This document shows, piece after piece, positions 1 through 8,482 of a stretch of 64,000 nt of DNA. The translations under genes and the position numbers were made by a program. Below the pieces are notes generated by a model. It saw nothing but the letters and a program-made list of their open reading frames with translations. It made no database searches and was not told the DNA's origin. Each line of letters opens with the position of its first letter. Positions within the stretch are counted from its first letter, which is position 1. The DNA is from DATBLE01 sp046735055. GTDB taxonomy: Bacteria; Actinomycetota; Thermoleophilia; Gaiellales; Gaiellaceae. Location of the stretch: the NCBI GenBank assembly GCA_046735055.1, contig JBKPSO010000013.1:3639-67638 (forward strand), written 5' to 3'.

Positions 1-141
1 CTGCTCCTTCTCGCGGCATGGATCGCCGGCACCGGCCGCGTCGCTTACGACTTCGCCATGCTCATCGTGGCCGGGGCGCTTGTCTATGCCCTACTCGATC
101 TTGTCGACTACGAAATCGTGAAGAGGAAAAGGCAAGGCTAG
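1..141 (+). CDS. C-terminal end of a membrane protein, possibly an amino-acid permease
   Basis: The gene begins before the window; 46 codons and a TAG stop remain. The fragment holds one clear hydrophobic stretch (FAMLIVAGALVYALLDLV) followed by a short basic tail, VKRKRQG, the usual arrangement when the last transmembrane helix ends at the cytoplasmic face. The preceding LLLLAAWIAG is also hydrophobic, so two closing helices are likely. Amino-acid/polyamine permeases of the APC type end like this, but the fragment is too short to assign a family firmly. It converges on the glycoside hydrolase at 238-2316; the 96 bases between them show no obvious terminator hairpin. Confidence 0.5.
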   Translation: MLLLAAWIAGTGRVAYDFAMLIVAGALVYALLDLVDYEIVKRKRQG

Positions 142-237
142 AACCTCCTCCTGGTGCTGGGTCGAGCTCGGGTTCCCGCGTAATGCGCGACCTCGACGAC
201 TTCGCTCGCGTGGCGTCTTGATCCGCCCGCCCGGTCG

Positions 238-2316
238 CTAACGCTTGCGAGCGGAAACCCGCTCGGGGGCCCCGAGCTGAGGTTGTAGGTCGGACCGTCT
301 GCCGAGCTCGATCTCCCCGCGTGCGAACGCGTCGACCCTGCCCCAGCGCCCGGGGATCCCCAGCAGAGCAAGCGCGTCGATGCCGCTCGGGAGGGCAGGG
401 TCGACGACGAGGTGATCGCCGACCGGCTCGAGGCCAAGCATCGTTCGTACCAACAGCAGTGGCGCGCCCGTCGACCAGGCCTGAGGGCTGCACGCTGTTG
501 GGTACTGAACCGGATACCTGGTCGCCTCCCGCTCGTAGCCGCCGAACGCCTCCGGCAGACGACCGTCGAAGAAGGCGGCGGCGTTGAGGATGCCGGCCGC
601 GATCTGTGCTGCCTCTCGCTTGAAGCCGTAGCGGCGCAGCCCCCAGGCGATGAACGAGTTGTCGAACGGCCAGATCGTGCCGACGTGGTAGCCGATCGGA
701 TTGAACCGTCCTTCTCCTTCCGCGAGCGTGCGGACACCCCAGCCTGTAAAGAGCCGTGGCCCCATCAGATGGCGCGCGACTGCCCTCGCCTTCGACTTGT
801 CGACGATCCCGCTCCACAGCAGATGGCCGTTGTTCGAGCTCAACGCGTCGACCTGGTTGCCGTCCGCGTCCAACGCGAGCGCGAAGTACTCATCCTTCTC
901 GACCCAGAAGTCGCGGTTGAAACGGCGCTTCAGGTCGGCCGCCTGCTTCTCGAGCTCCGCGGCGAAGGTCGGATCGTGCCAGATCTCGCGTGCGAGCCGG
1001 GCGCCGCGGAGCTTCGCATCGTAGGCGTAGCCCTGCAGCTCACAGGTCGCGCGCGGGAATCCCGGCAGCCGCCCGTCACGGTAGGAGATGGAATCCCAGG
1101 AGTCCTTCCAGCACTGATTCTCGAGGCCGGTCTTCTCGTTCCGGCGCCGATAAGACACGTAGCCATTGCCCATCAGATCCGCGTACGCATCGATCCAGTT
1201 CAGCGCTGCGCGAGCCTCTTGCTCGAGCTCGCGCACAAGGCTCCTGTCGCCGGTCCAGCGCTCGTACTCGTCCAGCAGCACGACATAGAGCGGCGTTGCG
1301 TCAGCGCATCCGTAGTACGGCGAATGCGGCCGCTCCTCGAACGCGGTCATCTCCCCGTAGCGCATCTCGTGCAAGATCCGACCCGGGTCCTCGTCGCGGA
1401 AGTCGTCGATGCGCGTGCCCTGCCAGAGCCCGAGCACACGGAGCGTAGTGGCCGCCAACTCCGGGGTGAACGGCAGCGCCTGGAGGCTGGTAAAGACGCT
1501 GTCCCGCCCGAACATGGTCATGAACCAGGGCAGGCCGGCGGCCGGCAGGCTCTTGCCCGGCGTGATCGGCGGCGAGTAGCGAAGGGCGGCGAGATCGACG
1601 AGGCTGCGCCGGTAGGTGACCCTGAGCGGCTCCCAGTCGCACTCGAGCCGAGGAGCATCACGAACCCAGCGTTCGAGGTTCGCCTCCATGCTCTCGCGGC
1701 GTCGTCTCTGCGCCGACGGAAGCTGCACACCTCGGGCGCTGATATCGATCTCAGTCGACCACTCACCGTGGGGCTCCAGGTGAACGTCGAAGGTCAGACC
1801 GTTCTTGTCGATCCGGGCCGGAGCGGTCGCCGAGATCACCGTCGAGCGAATGAACCTCTGCCGCTCGTAGCCGAGCAGCAGCTTGCCGTCCTCGATCCGA
1901 TTGCTGTACTGGCCTTTCTTCTTCAGTGCGTCCTTGACCTCGAACAGGTCGGCGAAGTCGGACGCCGCCTCGACCCGCACAGTCAGGTCGACCGGCTCGT
2001 CGTCATGGTTCAAGATCGTCAGCTCCTCACGGAAACCGCCGCCGACCGATCGCCGGCGAATCACAGACAGCTTCGCGTCGACGTAGACGGTTCCAGTTCC
2101 CGGAACGAGGAAGAAGCGCGTCTCGAAGTAGCTGAGATCGTCGACCGAGAGCGGGTTCAAGCGTTGGCCGTCCACGGTCAGCACCCACCTCGAAAGGAAG
2201 CGCGTGTCAAACGAGAAGAGCCCGGTCGGATCAGTCGCCGACGCCTCGATGTCCCCTCGCCGATCGCTGACGACGAACGTGTTTCCGTCCAAGATCTTCA
2301 CAAGGTCATCGTTCAT
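238..2316 (-). CDS. Amylo-alpha-1,6-glucosidase / glycogen-debranching-type glycoside hydrolase
   Basis: A 692-residue protein with the two-part layout of bacterial debranching-enzyme-like hydrolases. The N-terminal beta-rich domain (about residues 8-200) opens with ILDGNTFVVSDRRGDI and contains the typical GLFSFDTRFLSRW. The C-terminal (alpha/alpha)6 barrel (about 240-680) has WFMTMFGRDSVFTSLQ, CWKDSWDSI and GYHVGTIWPFDNSFIAWGL, the strongly conserved segments of this group. It probably acts in the cytoplasm on alpha-glucan branches or related oligosaccharides; the precise substrate cannot be read from sequence. The ATG at 2316 follows a GGGAGGG ribosome site and overlaps the stop of the SCP2 gene by four bases, so the two are translated together. 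Confidence 0.85.
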   Translation of the reverse strand: MNDDLVKILDGNTFVVSDRRGDIEASATDPTGLFSFDTRFLSRWVLTVDGQRLNPLSVDDLSYFETRFFLVPGTGTVYVDAKLSVIRRRSVGGGFREELTILNHDDEPVDLTVRVEAASDFADLFEVKDALKKKGQYSNRIEDGKLLLGYERQRFIRSTVISATAPARIDKNGLTFDVHLEPHGEWSTEIDISARGVQLPSAQRRRRESMEANLERWVRDAPRLECDWEPLRVTYRRSLVDLAALRYSPPITPGKSLPAAGLPWFMTMFGRDSVFTSLQALPFTPELAATTLRVLGLWQGTRIDDFRDEDPGRILHEMRYGEMTAFEERPHSPYYGCADATPLYVVLLDEYERWTGDRSLVRELEQEARAALNWIDAYADLMGNGYVSYRRRNEKTGLENQCWKDSWDSISYRDGRLPGFPRATCELQGYAYDAKLRGARLAREIWHDPTFAAELEKQAADLKRRFNRDFWVEKDEYFALALDADGNQVDALSSNNGHLLWSGIVDKSKARAVARHLMGPRLFTGWGVRTLAEGEGRFNPIGYHVGTIWPFDNSFIAWGLRRYGFKREAAQIAAGILNAAAFFDGRLPEAFGGYEREATRYPVQYPTACSPQAWSTGAPLLLVRTMLGLEPVGDHLVVDPALPSGIDALALLGIPGRWGRVDAFARGEIELGRRSDLQPQLGAPERVSARKR

Positions 2317-2690
2317 CGCCGATCCCTCCCGCGGCCTGCGCTCCGCCGGCGTGACTTCCGAGTCGCGGGTCCGGGCATGATCCGCTGGAAGAAGACCAGC
2401 AGCTCCGGATCGCCCTCGAGTGTCATCTCGCCCCGCAGATAGGCGGCCATCGCGTTGACGTCGCCGGTCACCATCTCGTCGAAGCGCGTTCTCTCCGCGC
2501 GGACGATGCAGTCGGCGGCGGCGTTCTTGCGCGCCACGGAAAGATCACCCCTGTCGAGCGTCACGAGCCAGCGATCGGTCCGACGGCCCTCGACGAGATC
2601 GAAGCGGACCGTCCCTTTCGCCTTCTCCAGCAGCGGCTCGTGTCCACGATCGCCCAGTCCTCCGAAAAACTCCGCGGTCGAATCGGTCAT
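2313..2690 (-). CDS. SCP2 sterol-carrier-domain protein
   Basis: A 125-residue single-domain protein. The pattern GTVRFDLVEG..DRWLVTLDRGDLSV...AADCIVRAERTRFDEMVTGD and then YLRGEMTLEGDPELLVFFQRI matches small SCP2-type lipid-binding proteins, which fold as a five-stranded sheet over helices around a hydrophobic tunnel. The ligand is unknown. The ATG at 2690 is chosen over an in-frame GTG at 2696 because a strong AAGGAGG lies seven bases before the ATG but only two before the GTG. The tail RKSRRRSAGRGRDRR is very basic. It is the first gene of a two-gene unit with the downstream glycoside hydrolase (ATGA overlap), an unexpected partnership with no obvious functional explanation. Confidence 0.8.
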   Translation of the reverse strand: MTDSTAEFFGGLGDRGHEPLLEKAKGTVRFDLVEGRRTDRWLVTLDRGDLSVARKNAAADCIVRAERTRFDEMVTGDVNAMAAYLRGEMTLEGDPELLVFFQRIMPGPATRKSRRRSAGRGRDRR

Positions 2691-2802
2691 CGCCACACCT
2701 CCTTGAGATACCCCGCCGGTAATCCCCGGACGGGTTCTGGACGAACCCCAAGTCCATCAGCTTTCGTGCGACACCTGGTCTGCTCCCCTTCAGGCTGCGT
2801 GG

Positions 2803-4179
2803 TTAGTTGGTTTCGGCCATCTTCCCAGGTCTGGGCGACTTCCGCGGGGGTGCGGTAAGCACGGAGTCGATCACGATGCGGCCGCTCTTGACCACGGTCT
2901 CGACGAGGTTCGTACCGAATCGGTTGATGATCATCCCATGCTCGGGAACGGCCCACACGATGAGGTCGGCCAGCTTGCCCACCTCCAGGCTGCCGCGGTC
3001 GTGGCCGCGGTCGAGCGCGATCGCGGCGTTCATCGTCGCCATGTGCCAGATCTCGGCGTAGCCGAGTCGGAAGAGGCGAGCGGCGAGCTGCATGGCCGTC
3101 TGCATCGACAGCGACGGGCAGCTGCCCGGGTTGTAGTCGGTGGCGAGGGCCACGCAGGCACCGAGGTCGACGAGCCGGCGGACGAGGGTCGGCAGGTACG
3201 CCTTGGGTGGCGCTGATGCCACTGACGGGCCCCCGTCGGCATGCACGCCCGGGACCATCTCGAGCATGTGGTGCGTCACGCCGGGGAGCAGCACGGCGAC
3301 GGTGTTGCTCGCGGCGAGCGCGACCAGGTCAGCGTCGGTGGCGTACTCGAAGTGATCGACGGAGGCCGCCCGCTGCTCGACGGCGAACGCGGTGCCCCCC
3401 GCCGGCCCGGTCTGGTCAGCGTGCACGCGGATGCCGAGCCCGTGCCGGCGCGCTGCGGCCGCGATCCGGTCGCACTCCTCGCGGGTGAAGCCCACCGGGT
3501 CGACGCACACGTCGCAGTACTCCGCCAGGCCCACCGCCTCGGGCAGCAGGTCGACGACCAGGTCGACGTACTCCTCGCGCCGGCCCGCGTACTCCGCGGG
3601 CAGCACGTGTGCGCCGAGGTAGGTGCTCACCACGTCGACGGGGTGCTCGAGGCCGGCGGCGACCTGGAGCAGACGCAGCTCCGTGTCGCGGTCGAGCCCG
3701 TAGCCCGACTTCGTCTCCAGCGTCGTCGTGCCGTGCGCGAGGGCCTCGTCGAGGTCGCCCATGGCCTGGCGCCGAAGGTCCTCGGTCGACGCCGCGCGGG
3801 TGCGCTCGACCGTCCAGCGAATGCCGTGGTCGAGGTCGCGCACCGGACGCCCGAGCACGCGGTCCTCCCACTCCTCGTGCCGGCTGCCGGCGTAGACCAA
3901 GTGGGTGTGCGGGTCGACCAGGCCGGGCGAGACGACCTTGCCCGTCGCGTCGACCACCCGGTCACCGTCGTACGCCGCGAGGATCTCGGCGGTGGGTCCG
4001 ACCGCGACGACCCGGTCGCCCGCGACGGCGATGGCCCCGTCCGCGATCACCTCGAGGGCGGCCAGATCGGCGCCGCGCACCCCGCGCCCGTCGGCCCCGG
4101 CGCAGATGAGCAGCTCGGCCGCATGGACCACCAGCAGGTCGACCATCTGCCGCGCGAGGGGGCTCGTATCGGTTCCCAT
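2803..4179 (-). CDS. hutI: Imidazolonepropionase (HutI)
   Basis: HutI hydrolyses 4-imidazolone-5-propionate to N-formimino-L-glutamate, the third step of histidine breakdown. The 458-residue product is an amidohydrolase-superfamily TIM barrel with the expected metal and substrate motifs: VDPHTHLVYAGSRHEEW (metal HxH), a central VHADQTGPAGG, DHFEYAT and the late metal-binding ATDYNPGS. The C-terminal small sheet domain LEVGKLADLIVW is also present. A second in-frame Met lies at residue 12. It diverges from the urocanase homologue across 111 bases that hold an inverted repeat at 4215-4236. Its presence implies that an imidazolone without the thiol group is an intermediate of this cluster, unlike the hydantoin route encoded at 10958-15088. 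Confidence 0.92.
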   Translation of the reverse strand: MGTDTSPLARQMVDLLVVHAAELLICAGADGRGVRGADLAALEVIADGAIAVAGDRVVAVGPTAEILAAYDGDRVVDATGKVVSPGLVDPHTHLVYAGSRHEEWEDRVLGRPVRDLDHGIRWTVERTRAASTEDLRRQAMGDLDEALAHGTTTLETKSGYGLDRDTELRLLQVAAGLEHPVDVVSTYLGAHVLPAEYAGRREEYVDLVVDLLPEAVGLAEYCDVCVDPVGFTREECDRIAAAARRHGLGIRVHADQTGPAGGTAFAVEQRAASVDHFEYATDADLVALAASNTVAVLLPGVTHHMLEMVPGVHADGGPSVASAPPKAYLPTLVRRLVDLGACVALATDYNPGSCPSLSMQTAMQLAARLFRLGYAEIWHMATMNAAIALDRGHDRGSLEVGKLADLIVWAVPEHGMIINRFGTNLVETVVKSGRIVIDSVLTAPPRKSPRPGKMAETN

Positions 4180-4214
4180 GCAGCGGCAACGTATAGTCTG
4201 CCGAGAAACTCAAT

Positions 4215-4236
4215 GGGGTTAGCGTGACGTAACCCC
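4215..4236. promoter_or_regulatory. Inverted repeat between divergent hutI and hutU-like genes, probable operator
   Basis: GGGGTTA, an eight-base spacer, then TAACCCC: perfect seven-base arms. It sits in the divergent region 54 bases before the GTG start of the urocanase homologue and 36 bases before the hutI start. A terminator makes no sense between divergent starts, so an operator for a dimeric regulator is the simplest reading. The only nearby regulator is the IclR protein at 8483-9283; no evidence ties it to this site. Confidence 0.45.
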
Positions 4237-4290
4237 GTCCGCAGCTCAGCCTGCCGTACGGAGTCCGCTGCGCGGCATGAAGGAGCAGCG

Positions 4291-5970
4291 GTGGAAGCGG
4301 ACCGAATGATGACCGGGGTTCTACAGCTCGGCACCGGCAGCACCCTGCGCTGCCGCGGGTGGCGCCAGGAGGGCGTGCTGCGGATGCTGGAGAACACTCT
4401 CGCCAACGCCGAGCGACCGCAGGACCTGGTGGTGTACGGCGGGATCGGCAAGGCGGCCCGGGACTGGCCGAGCTTCCACGCGATCGTGCGCGCGCTGACC
4501 GAGCTGGCGGACGACGAGACGTTGGTCGTGCAGTCGGGTCGTCCCGTGGCGGTGTTCCGGACCTTCGAGAACAGCCCCCGGGTGCTCATCGCGAACGCGA
4601 ACCTCGTCCCACGCTCGGCCACGCCAGAGCGCTTCTTCGAGCTGAGCGACGCCGGGCTGACCATGCACGGCATGTACACGGCGGGCAGCTGGGCCTACAT
4701 CGGAACCCAGGGGATCCTGCAGGGCACCTACGAGACGTTCGGCGGCTGCGCGGAGGCCGAGTTCGACGGCAGCCTGCGCGGTCGGGTCGTCCTCACCGCC
4801 GGGCTCGGCGGCATGGGCGCAGCCCAGCCGCAGGCCGTGACGATGCATGGCGGTGTCGCGATCGTCTGCGACGTGGATGCGGCCAAGATCGCCCGCCGGC
4901 TCGACTCGGGGCATGTCGACAAGGTGGCTGACGACCTCGACGAGGCGTGGGCCTGGGCACGTGCCGCCGCAGAGGCGGGTGAAGCGGTGAGCATCGCCCT
5001 GCAGGCGAACGCCGCCGATGTCGCGCAGCAGCTCGTCGACACCGGCCGGCTACCGGACGTCGCCACCGACCAGACGTCGGCGCACGACCTGCTGCACGGC
5101 TACGTGCCCTCGGGGCTGGACCCGGATGGTGCCGCCGCGCTGCGGGCGGACGACCCGGCCGAGTACCAGCGCCGGTCCCACGCGACGGTCGCCCGGCACA
5201 TGCACGCGCTGCTGGACATGCGCCAGGGCGGGTCGGTCGTGTTCGAGTACGGCAACGACCTGCGCCGCTCCGCGCAGCGGGCCGGGGTGCGGGAAGTGTT
5301 CGACATCAAGGGTTTCGTCCCGCTTTACGTGCGGCCGTCGTTTGCGGTCGGGCGCGGGCCCTTCCGCTGGGTATGCCTCTCCGGGGACGTCGCCGACCAG
5401 CGGCGGCTCGACCAGGAGGCGCGCCAGCTCTTCCCCGAGGACGCCGCGCTGCAACGCTGGCTCACGGAGGCCCCGCAGCGGGTGCCCGTGGAAGGGCTGC
5501 CGTCGCGGATCTGCTGGCTGGCGCACGGCGCCCGGGCCGCGATGGCACGGCGGATCAACGAGCTCGTCCGCTCCGGGGAGATCAGCGCGCCGGTGGCCAT
5601 CACCCGCGATCACTTGGACGCCGGCTCGTGCTGCTACCCGACGCGGGAGACCGAGGGGATGCCGGACGGCTCGGACGAGATCGCCGACTGGCCCTACCTC
5701 AACGCGCTGCTCAACACCTCAAGCGGCGCCGACGTCGTCGCGATCCACCAGAATGCGGGCGACATCGGCGGCTCCTGCTCGGCGGGCATGACCGTGGTAC
5801 TCGACGGCAGCGCGCTCACCGACGAGCGGCTCGAGCGCTGCTTCGACGTCGACCCGGGCATCGGGGTGGTGCGGCACGCGTCGGCGGGCGTGCGGGAGGC
5901 GGCCGACTACCTGCCCAGGAGCGGGATCGCCGTCCCGCGCATCGACGACGCGACTGGGAGCCGGCCATGA
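4291..5970 (+). CDS. Urocanate hydratase homologue, divergent active site (cluster 1)
   Basis: A 559-residue member of the urocanase family, which adds water across urocanate using tightly bound NAD+ as electrophile. Family hallmarks are LVVYGGIGKAARDW (47-60), TAGSWAYIGTQGILQGTYET (130-149), LTAGLGGMGAAQP and DQTSAHD. The Cys of the ARICW motif is kept (C408). Two conserved segments differ from Pseudomonas HutU as I remember it: IRPLFCRGVGPFRW becomes VRPSFAVGRGPFRW, and the glycine-rich HHGGGVGMGFSQHSG becomes HQNAGDIGGSCSAG (486-499). The substrate may therefore be a modified urocanate. The GTG at 4291 is supported by GAAGGAG six bases upstream. The stop overlaps the next start (ATGA), first of a tight three-gene run. 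Confidence 0.85.
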   Translation: MEADRMMTGVLQLGTGSTLRCRGWRQEGVLRMLENTLANAERPQDLVVYGGIGKAARDWPSFHAIVRALTELADDETLVVQSGRPVAVFRTFENSPRVLIANANLVPRSATPERFFELSDAGLTMHGMYTAGSWAYIGTQGILQGTYETFGGCAEAEFDGSLRGRVVLTAGLGGMGAAQPQAVTMHGGVAIVCDVDAAKIARRLDSGHVDKVADDLDEAWAWARAAAEAGEAVSIALQANAADVAQQLVDTGRLPDVATDQTSAHDLLHGYVPSGLDPDGAAALRADDPAEYQRRSHATVARHMHALLDMRQGGSVVFEYGNDLRRSAQRAGVREVFDIKGFVPLYVRPSFAVGRGPFRWVCLSGDVADQRRLDQEARQLFPEDAALQRWLTEAPQRVPVEGLPSRICWLAHGARAAMARRINELVRSGEISAPVAITRDHLDAGSCCYPTRETEGMPDGSDEIADWPYLNALLNTSSGADVVAIHQNAGDIGGSCSAGMTVVLDGSALTDERLERCFDVDPGIGVVRHASAGVREAADYLPRSGIAVPRIDDATGSRP

Positions 5971-6947
5971 CCAGCGCCAGCTCCGCGGGGCCGCGCCTGA
6001 TGCCGGCCGACCCGACCTTCCTGGGCGCGCCGTCGGCGACTGACCTGTCAGCGCTCGACGCAGACTACGCCGTCGTCGGGATTCCGTACGGCGTCCCCTA
6101 TGACATGCGCGGGGTCCACTCCGACGCCGCCAACGCGCCGGCGGCCGTCCGCGCCCGCACCCAGCGGTTCCGGGGCCAGGTCGAGCACTACGACTTCGAC
6201 CTGGACGGCACCCAGTTCGGGGACACCGGTGCCTGCCTCGTCGACTGCGGCGACCTGGCTGGCGACCCGCGCGACCTCGCCGGCAACAGGGAGCGTGCCG
6301 TCACGACGCTCACCCGGATCGTCGCGTCTGGCGCCGTGCCGCTGGTGCTCGGCGGGGACGACTCCGTTCCGCCCCTGCTGCTGCGCGCGTTCGCCGACGC
6401 CGGCCCGGTGAACGTGCTGCACATCGACGCACACCTGGACTTCCGGGACGAGGTGCACGGCATCCCCGACGGCTACTCCTCGCCGATGCGCCGGATCCGC
6501 GAGATGCCGTGGGTCGACCAGATGATCCAGGTCGGCATGCGCGGTGTCGGCAGCGTGCGCCCCGCGGACGTACAGGACGCCCGCGCGGCCGGCAACGTCA
6601 TCGTCCCAGCAGAACAGCTCCACACCGAGGGCGTCGATGCTGTGCTGCGGCACGTGCGCGCCGGTGAGCGGTACGTCATCTCGATGGACGTCGACGGGCT
6701 CGACCCCTCGATCGCGCCCGCGGCGAGCGTGCCGTTGCCCGGCGGTATCACTTTCGTCCAGGCGCTGCAGGTGTTCCGCGGGTTGTGCGAGCGGGCGCGG
6801 TTTGGGGGCATCGACGTCGTCGAGCACTTCCCGTCGCTGGACGTCAACAGCATCACGAGCGTGACGGTGGGCCGGCTGCTCATGGTGCTCATGGGCGCCT
6901 CGGCGCGGGTCGCCGCCGGCTCGGCCACCGAAGGGAGACCGGGGTAG
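5967..6947 (+). CDS. Arginase/agmatinase-family hydrolase, likely formimidoylglutamase
   Basis: A 326-residue ureohydrolase-fold protein. Metal-binding motifs are visible in order: GGDDSVPP, DAHLDFRDE (family DAHxD) and SMDVDGLDPSIAP (family DxDxxDP). The first motif has Asp where family members usually have His (GGDHS), which may affect one of the two Mn2+ ions. Between HutU-like and HAL-like genes and opposite HutI, the sensible role is cleavage of N-formiminoglutamate to glutamate plus formamide, or of an N-substituted version. Agmatinase or guanidinobutyrase activity is the alternative. The ATG at 5967 overlaps the preceding stop, and the lyase gene starts at the base after this stop. Confidence 0.8.
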   Translation: MTSASSAGPRLMPADPTFLGAPSATDLSALDADYAVVGIPYGVPYDMRGVHSDAANAPAAVRARTQRFRGQVEHYDFDLDGTQFGDTGACLVDCGDLAGDPRDLAGNRERAVTTLTRIVASGAVPLVLGGDDSVPPLLLRAFADAGPVNVLHIDAHLDFRDEVHGIPDGYSSPMRRIREMPWVDQMIQVGMRGVGSVRPADVQDARAAGNVIVPAEQLHTEGVDAVLRHVRAGERYVISMDVDGLDPSIAPAASVPLPGGITFVQALQVFRGLCERARFGGIDVVEHFPSLDVNSITSVTVGRLLMVLMGASARVAAGSATEGRPG

Positions 6948-8474
6948 ATGGTGGTCATCGACGGCACCGCTTTGCGCTCCGCCGACGTCATGGCGGTCAG
7001 CCGGCGGTATGCGCCGGTCGAGCTGAACCCCGACGCGGTCAGTCGGGCGACCCGCTCGTGGGAGCTCGGCAAGGAGGTGGCGGCCCGTCGCCCGGTGTAC
7101 GGGCGGACCACCGGCGTCGGCTCGAACCGGAACGTCGCGGTCGAGGACGAGCACGGCGCGAGCCATGGGCTGCGGCTGCTGCGCAGCCACGCCGGTGGGG
7201 CCGGGCCGCTGCTCGCGGACGAGCTGGTCCGCGCGATGCTCGTCGTGCGGCTGAACCAGCTGGCCGCGGGCGGCTCGGGCGTCCACCCTGACGTGCTGAG
7301 CCTCCTGGCGCGGATGCTCAACGAGGATGCGCTGCCGCAGGTGCACACCTACGGCGGGATCGGCACCGGCGACCTCACTGCGCTCGCCGAGACCGCGCTG
7401 ACGGTGATCGGGGAGCGGCCGTGGGGCGGCGGCGGCGAGGCCCTGCCGCCCTTCCCCTTCGAGTCCGCGGACGCGCTGGCGTTCATCAGCAGCAACGCGG
7501 CGACGCTCGGCGAGGCGGCGCTCGCAGCCGAGGACCTACGCGGGCTGGCGACGGCCGGCCTGGTCGTCGCCGCGCTGTCGTTCGAGGCGGTCGACGGGAA
7601 CAGCGAGGCGTACGCCGCGGCCGTCCACGTCGCCTGCCCGCACCCGGGGGCCGTGGCTGTCAGCGCGACTATGCGCTCACTGCTGGGGCCGGTGGTCCGC
7701 GACCCTGCCCGCATCCAGGACCCGTTCGGGTTCAGGGCGATCCCGCAGGTGTGCGGGCCGGTGCTCGACAGCATCGAGGTGCTCGACCGGGTGCTGACGG
7801 TGCAGCTCAGCGCGGCGGCGGAGAACCCGTTGGTCAGCCTGCGCGAGCGCGACGTGCTGCACCACGGGGGGTTCCACACGGCGTACGTCGCCCTCGCGCT
7901 CGATACGACCCTCACGTCGCTGGCCCAGAGTGCCGTCCTCGTGATCGCGCGGATGGCGAGCCTGGCCGAGCCCGCCTTCACCGGCACCGACCCGTACCTC
8001 GCCAGTGGCCCGGCGGGCAGCTCCGGGACGATGATCCTGGAGTACACGGCCGCCTCCGCGCTGGCCGAGCTCCGCATGTGCGCCTCGCCGGCCGTGCTCG
8101 GGACGATCGTGCTCTCGCGCGGCCTGGAGGAGGACGCCAGCTTCTCGACCCAGGCGGCCCGGCAGGCCACCGCGGCGGTGCGGGCCTACCGAGTGATGGT
8201 CGGGTGCGAGCTCGTGATGGCGACCCGTGCGCTTCGGCTGCGAGGCGTCGCGCCGACGTCCGAGCCGCTCAGCGTCGCCTACGAGCGGGCGTGCTCGGTG
8301 TTGGACCCCTCGACCGAGGACCGCGACCTCACCCCCGACGTGACCGCCGCGCAGGCACTGCTGCCCGACCTCGCAGCCGCGGCCGGTGGGCCCGTCATCC
8401 CGCGATCTGAGAGACTTCCGCACCAGCTGCGCGTGGCGGGAGATGCGTCAACACAGCAGGCGGAGCCCGGCTGA
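6948..8474 (+). CDS. Histidine-ammonia-lyase-family protein lacking the MIO triad (lyase A)
   Basis: A 508-residue HAL/PAL-fold protein. The active-site Tyr loop is kept (VYGRTTGVG, Y51), as are PQVCG and AAENPLV. The Ala-Ser-Gly triad that cyclises to methylideneimidazolone is replaced: family VGASGDLAPLA reads GIGTGDLTALA, giving Gly-Thr-Gly at 139-141. The catalytic Tyr of QDPYSLR is Phe (QDPFGFR, F260), and QEDHVS reads EEDASF. Ordinary amine elimination needs MIO; a MIO-free relative, ergothionase, works because trimethylamine is a good leaving group. A betaine such as hercynine is therefore a plausible substrate, giving urocanate or a derivative to the adjacent hut enzymes. No canonical HutH is encoded in the window. 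Last gene of the 4291-8474 operon. Confidence 0.85.
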   Translation: MVVIDGTALRSADVMAVSRRYAPVELNPDAVSRATRSWELGKEVAARRPVYGRTTGVGSNRNVAVEDEHGASHGLRLLRSHAGGAGPLLADELVRAMLVVRLNQLAAGGSGVHPDVLSLLARMLNEDALPQVHTYGGIGTGDLTALAETALTVIGERPWGGGGEALPPFPFESADALAFISSNAATLGEAALAAEDLRGLATAGLVVAALSFEAVDGNSEAYAAAVHVACPHPGAVAVSATMRSLLGPVVRDPARIQDPFGFRAIPQVCGPVLDSIEVLDRVLTVQLSAAAENPLVSLRERDVLHHGGFHTAYVALALDTTLTSLAQSAVLVIARMASLAEPAFTGTDPYLASGPAGSSGTMILEYTAASALAELRMCASPAVLGTIVLSRGLEEDASFSTQAARQATAAVRAYRVMVGCELVMATRALRLRGVAPTSEPLSVAYERACSVLDPSTEDRDLTPDVTAAQALLPDLAAAAGGPVIPRSERLPHQLRVAGDASTQQAEPG

Positions 8475-8482
8475 GCCCAGCC

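Noticed and set aside
412..2442. Long plus-strand open frame of 676 codons
   Set aside because: It is antisense to the glycoside hydrolase and SCP2 genes, which have clear family motifs. GC-rich codon use keeps the opposite strand open; its translation resembles no protein.
6948..8474. Ordinary histidine ammonia-lyase (HutH)
   Set aside because: The position in a hut-like operon suggests it, but the MIO triad is GTG and the active-site Tyr is Phe, so plain deamination of histidine is unlikely.
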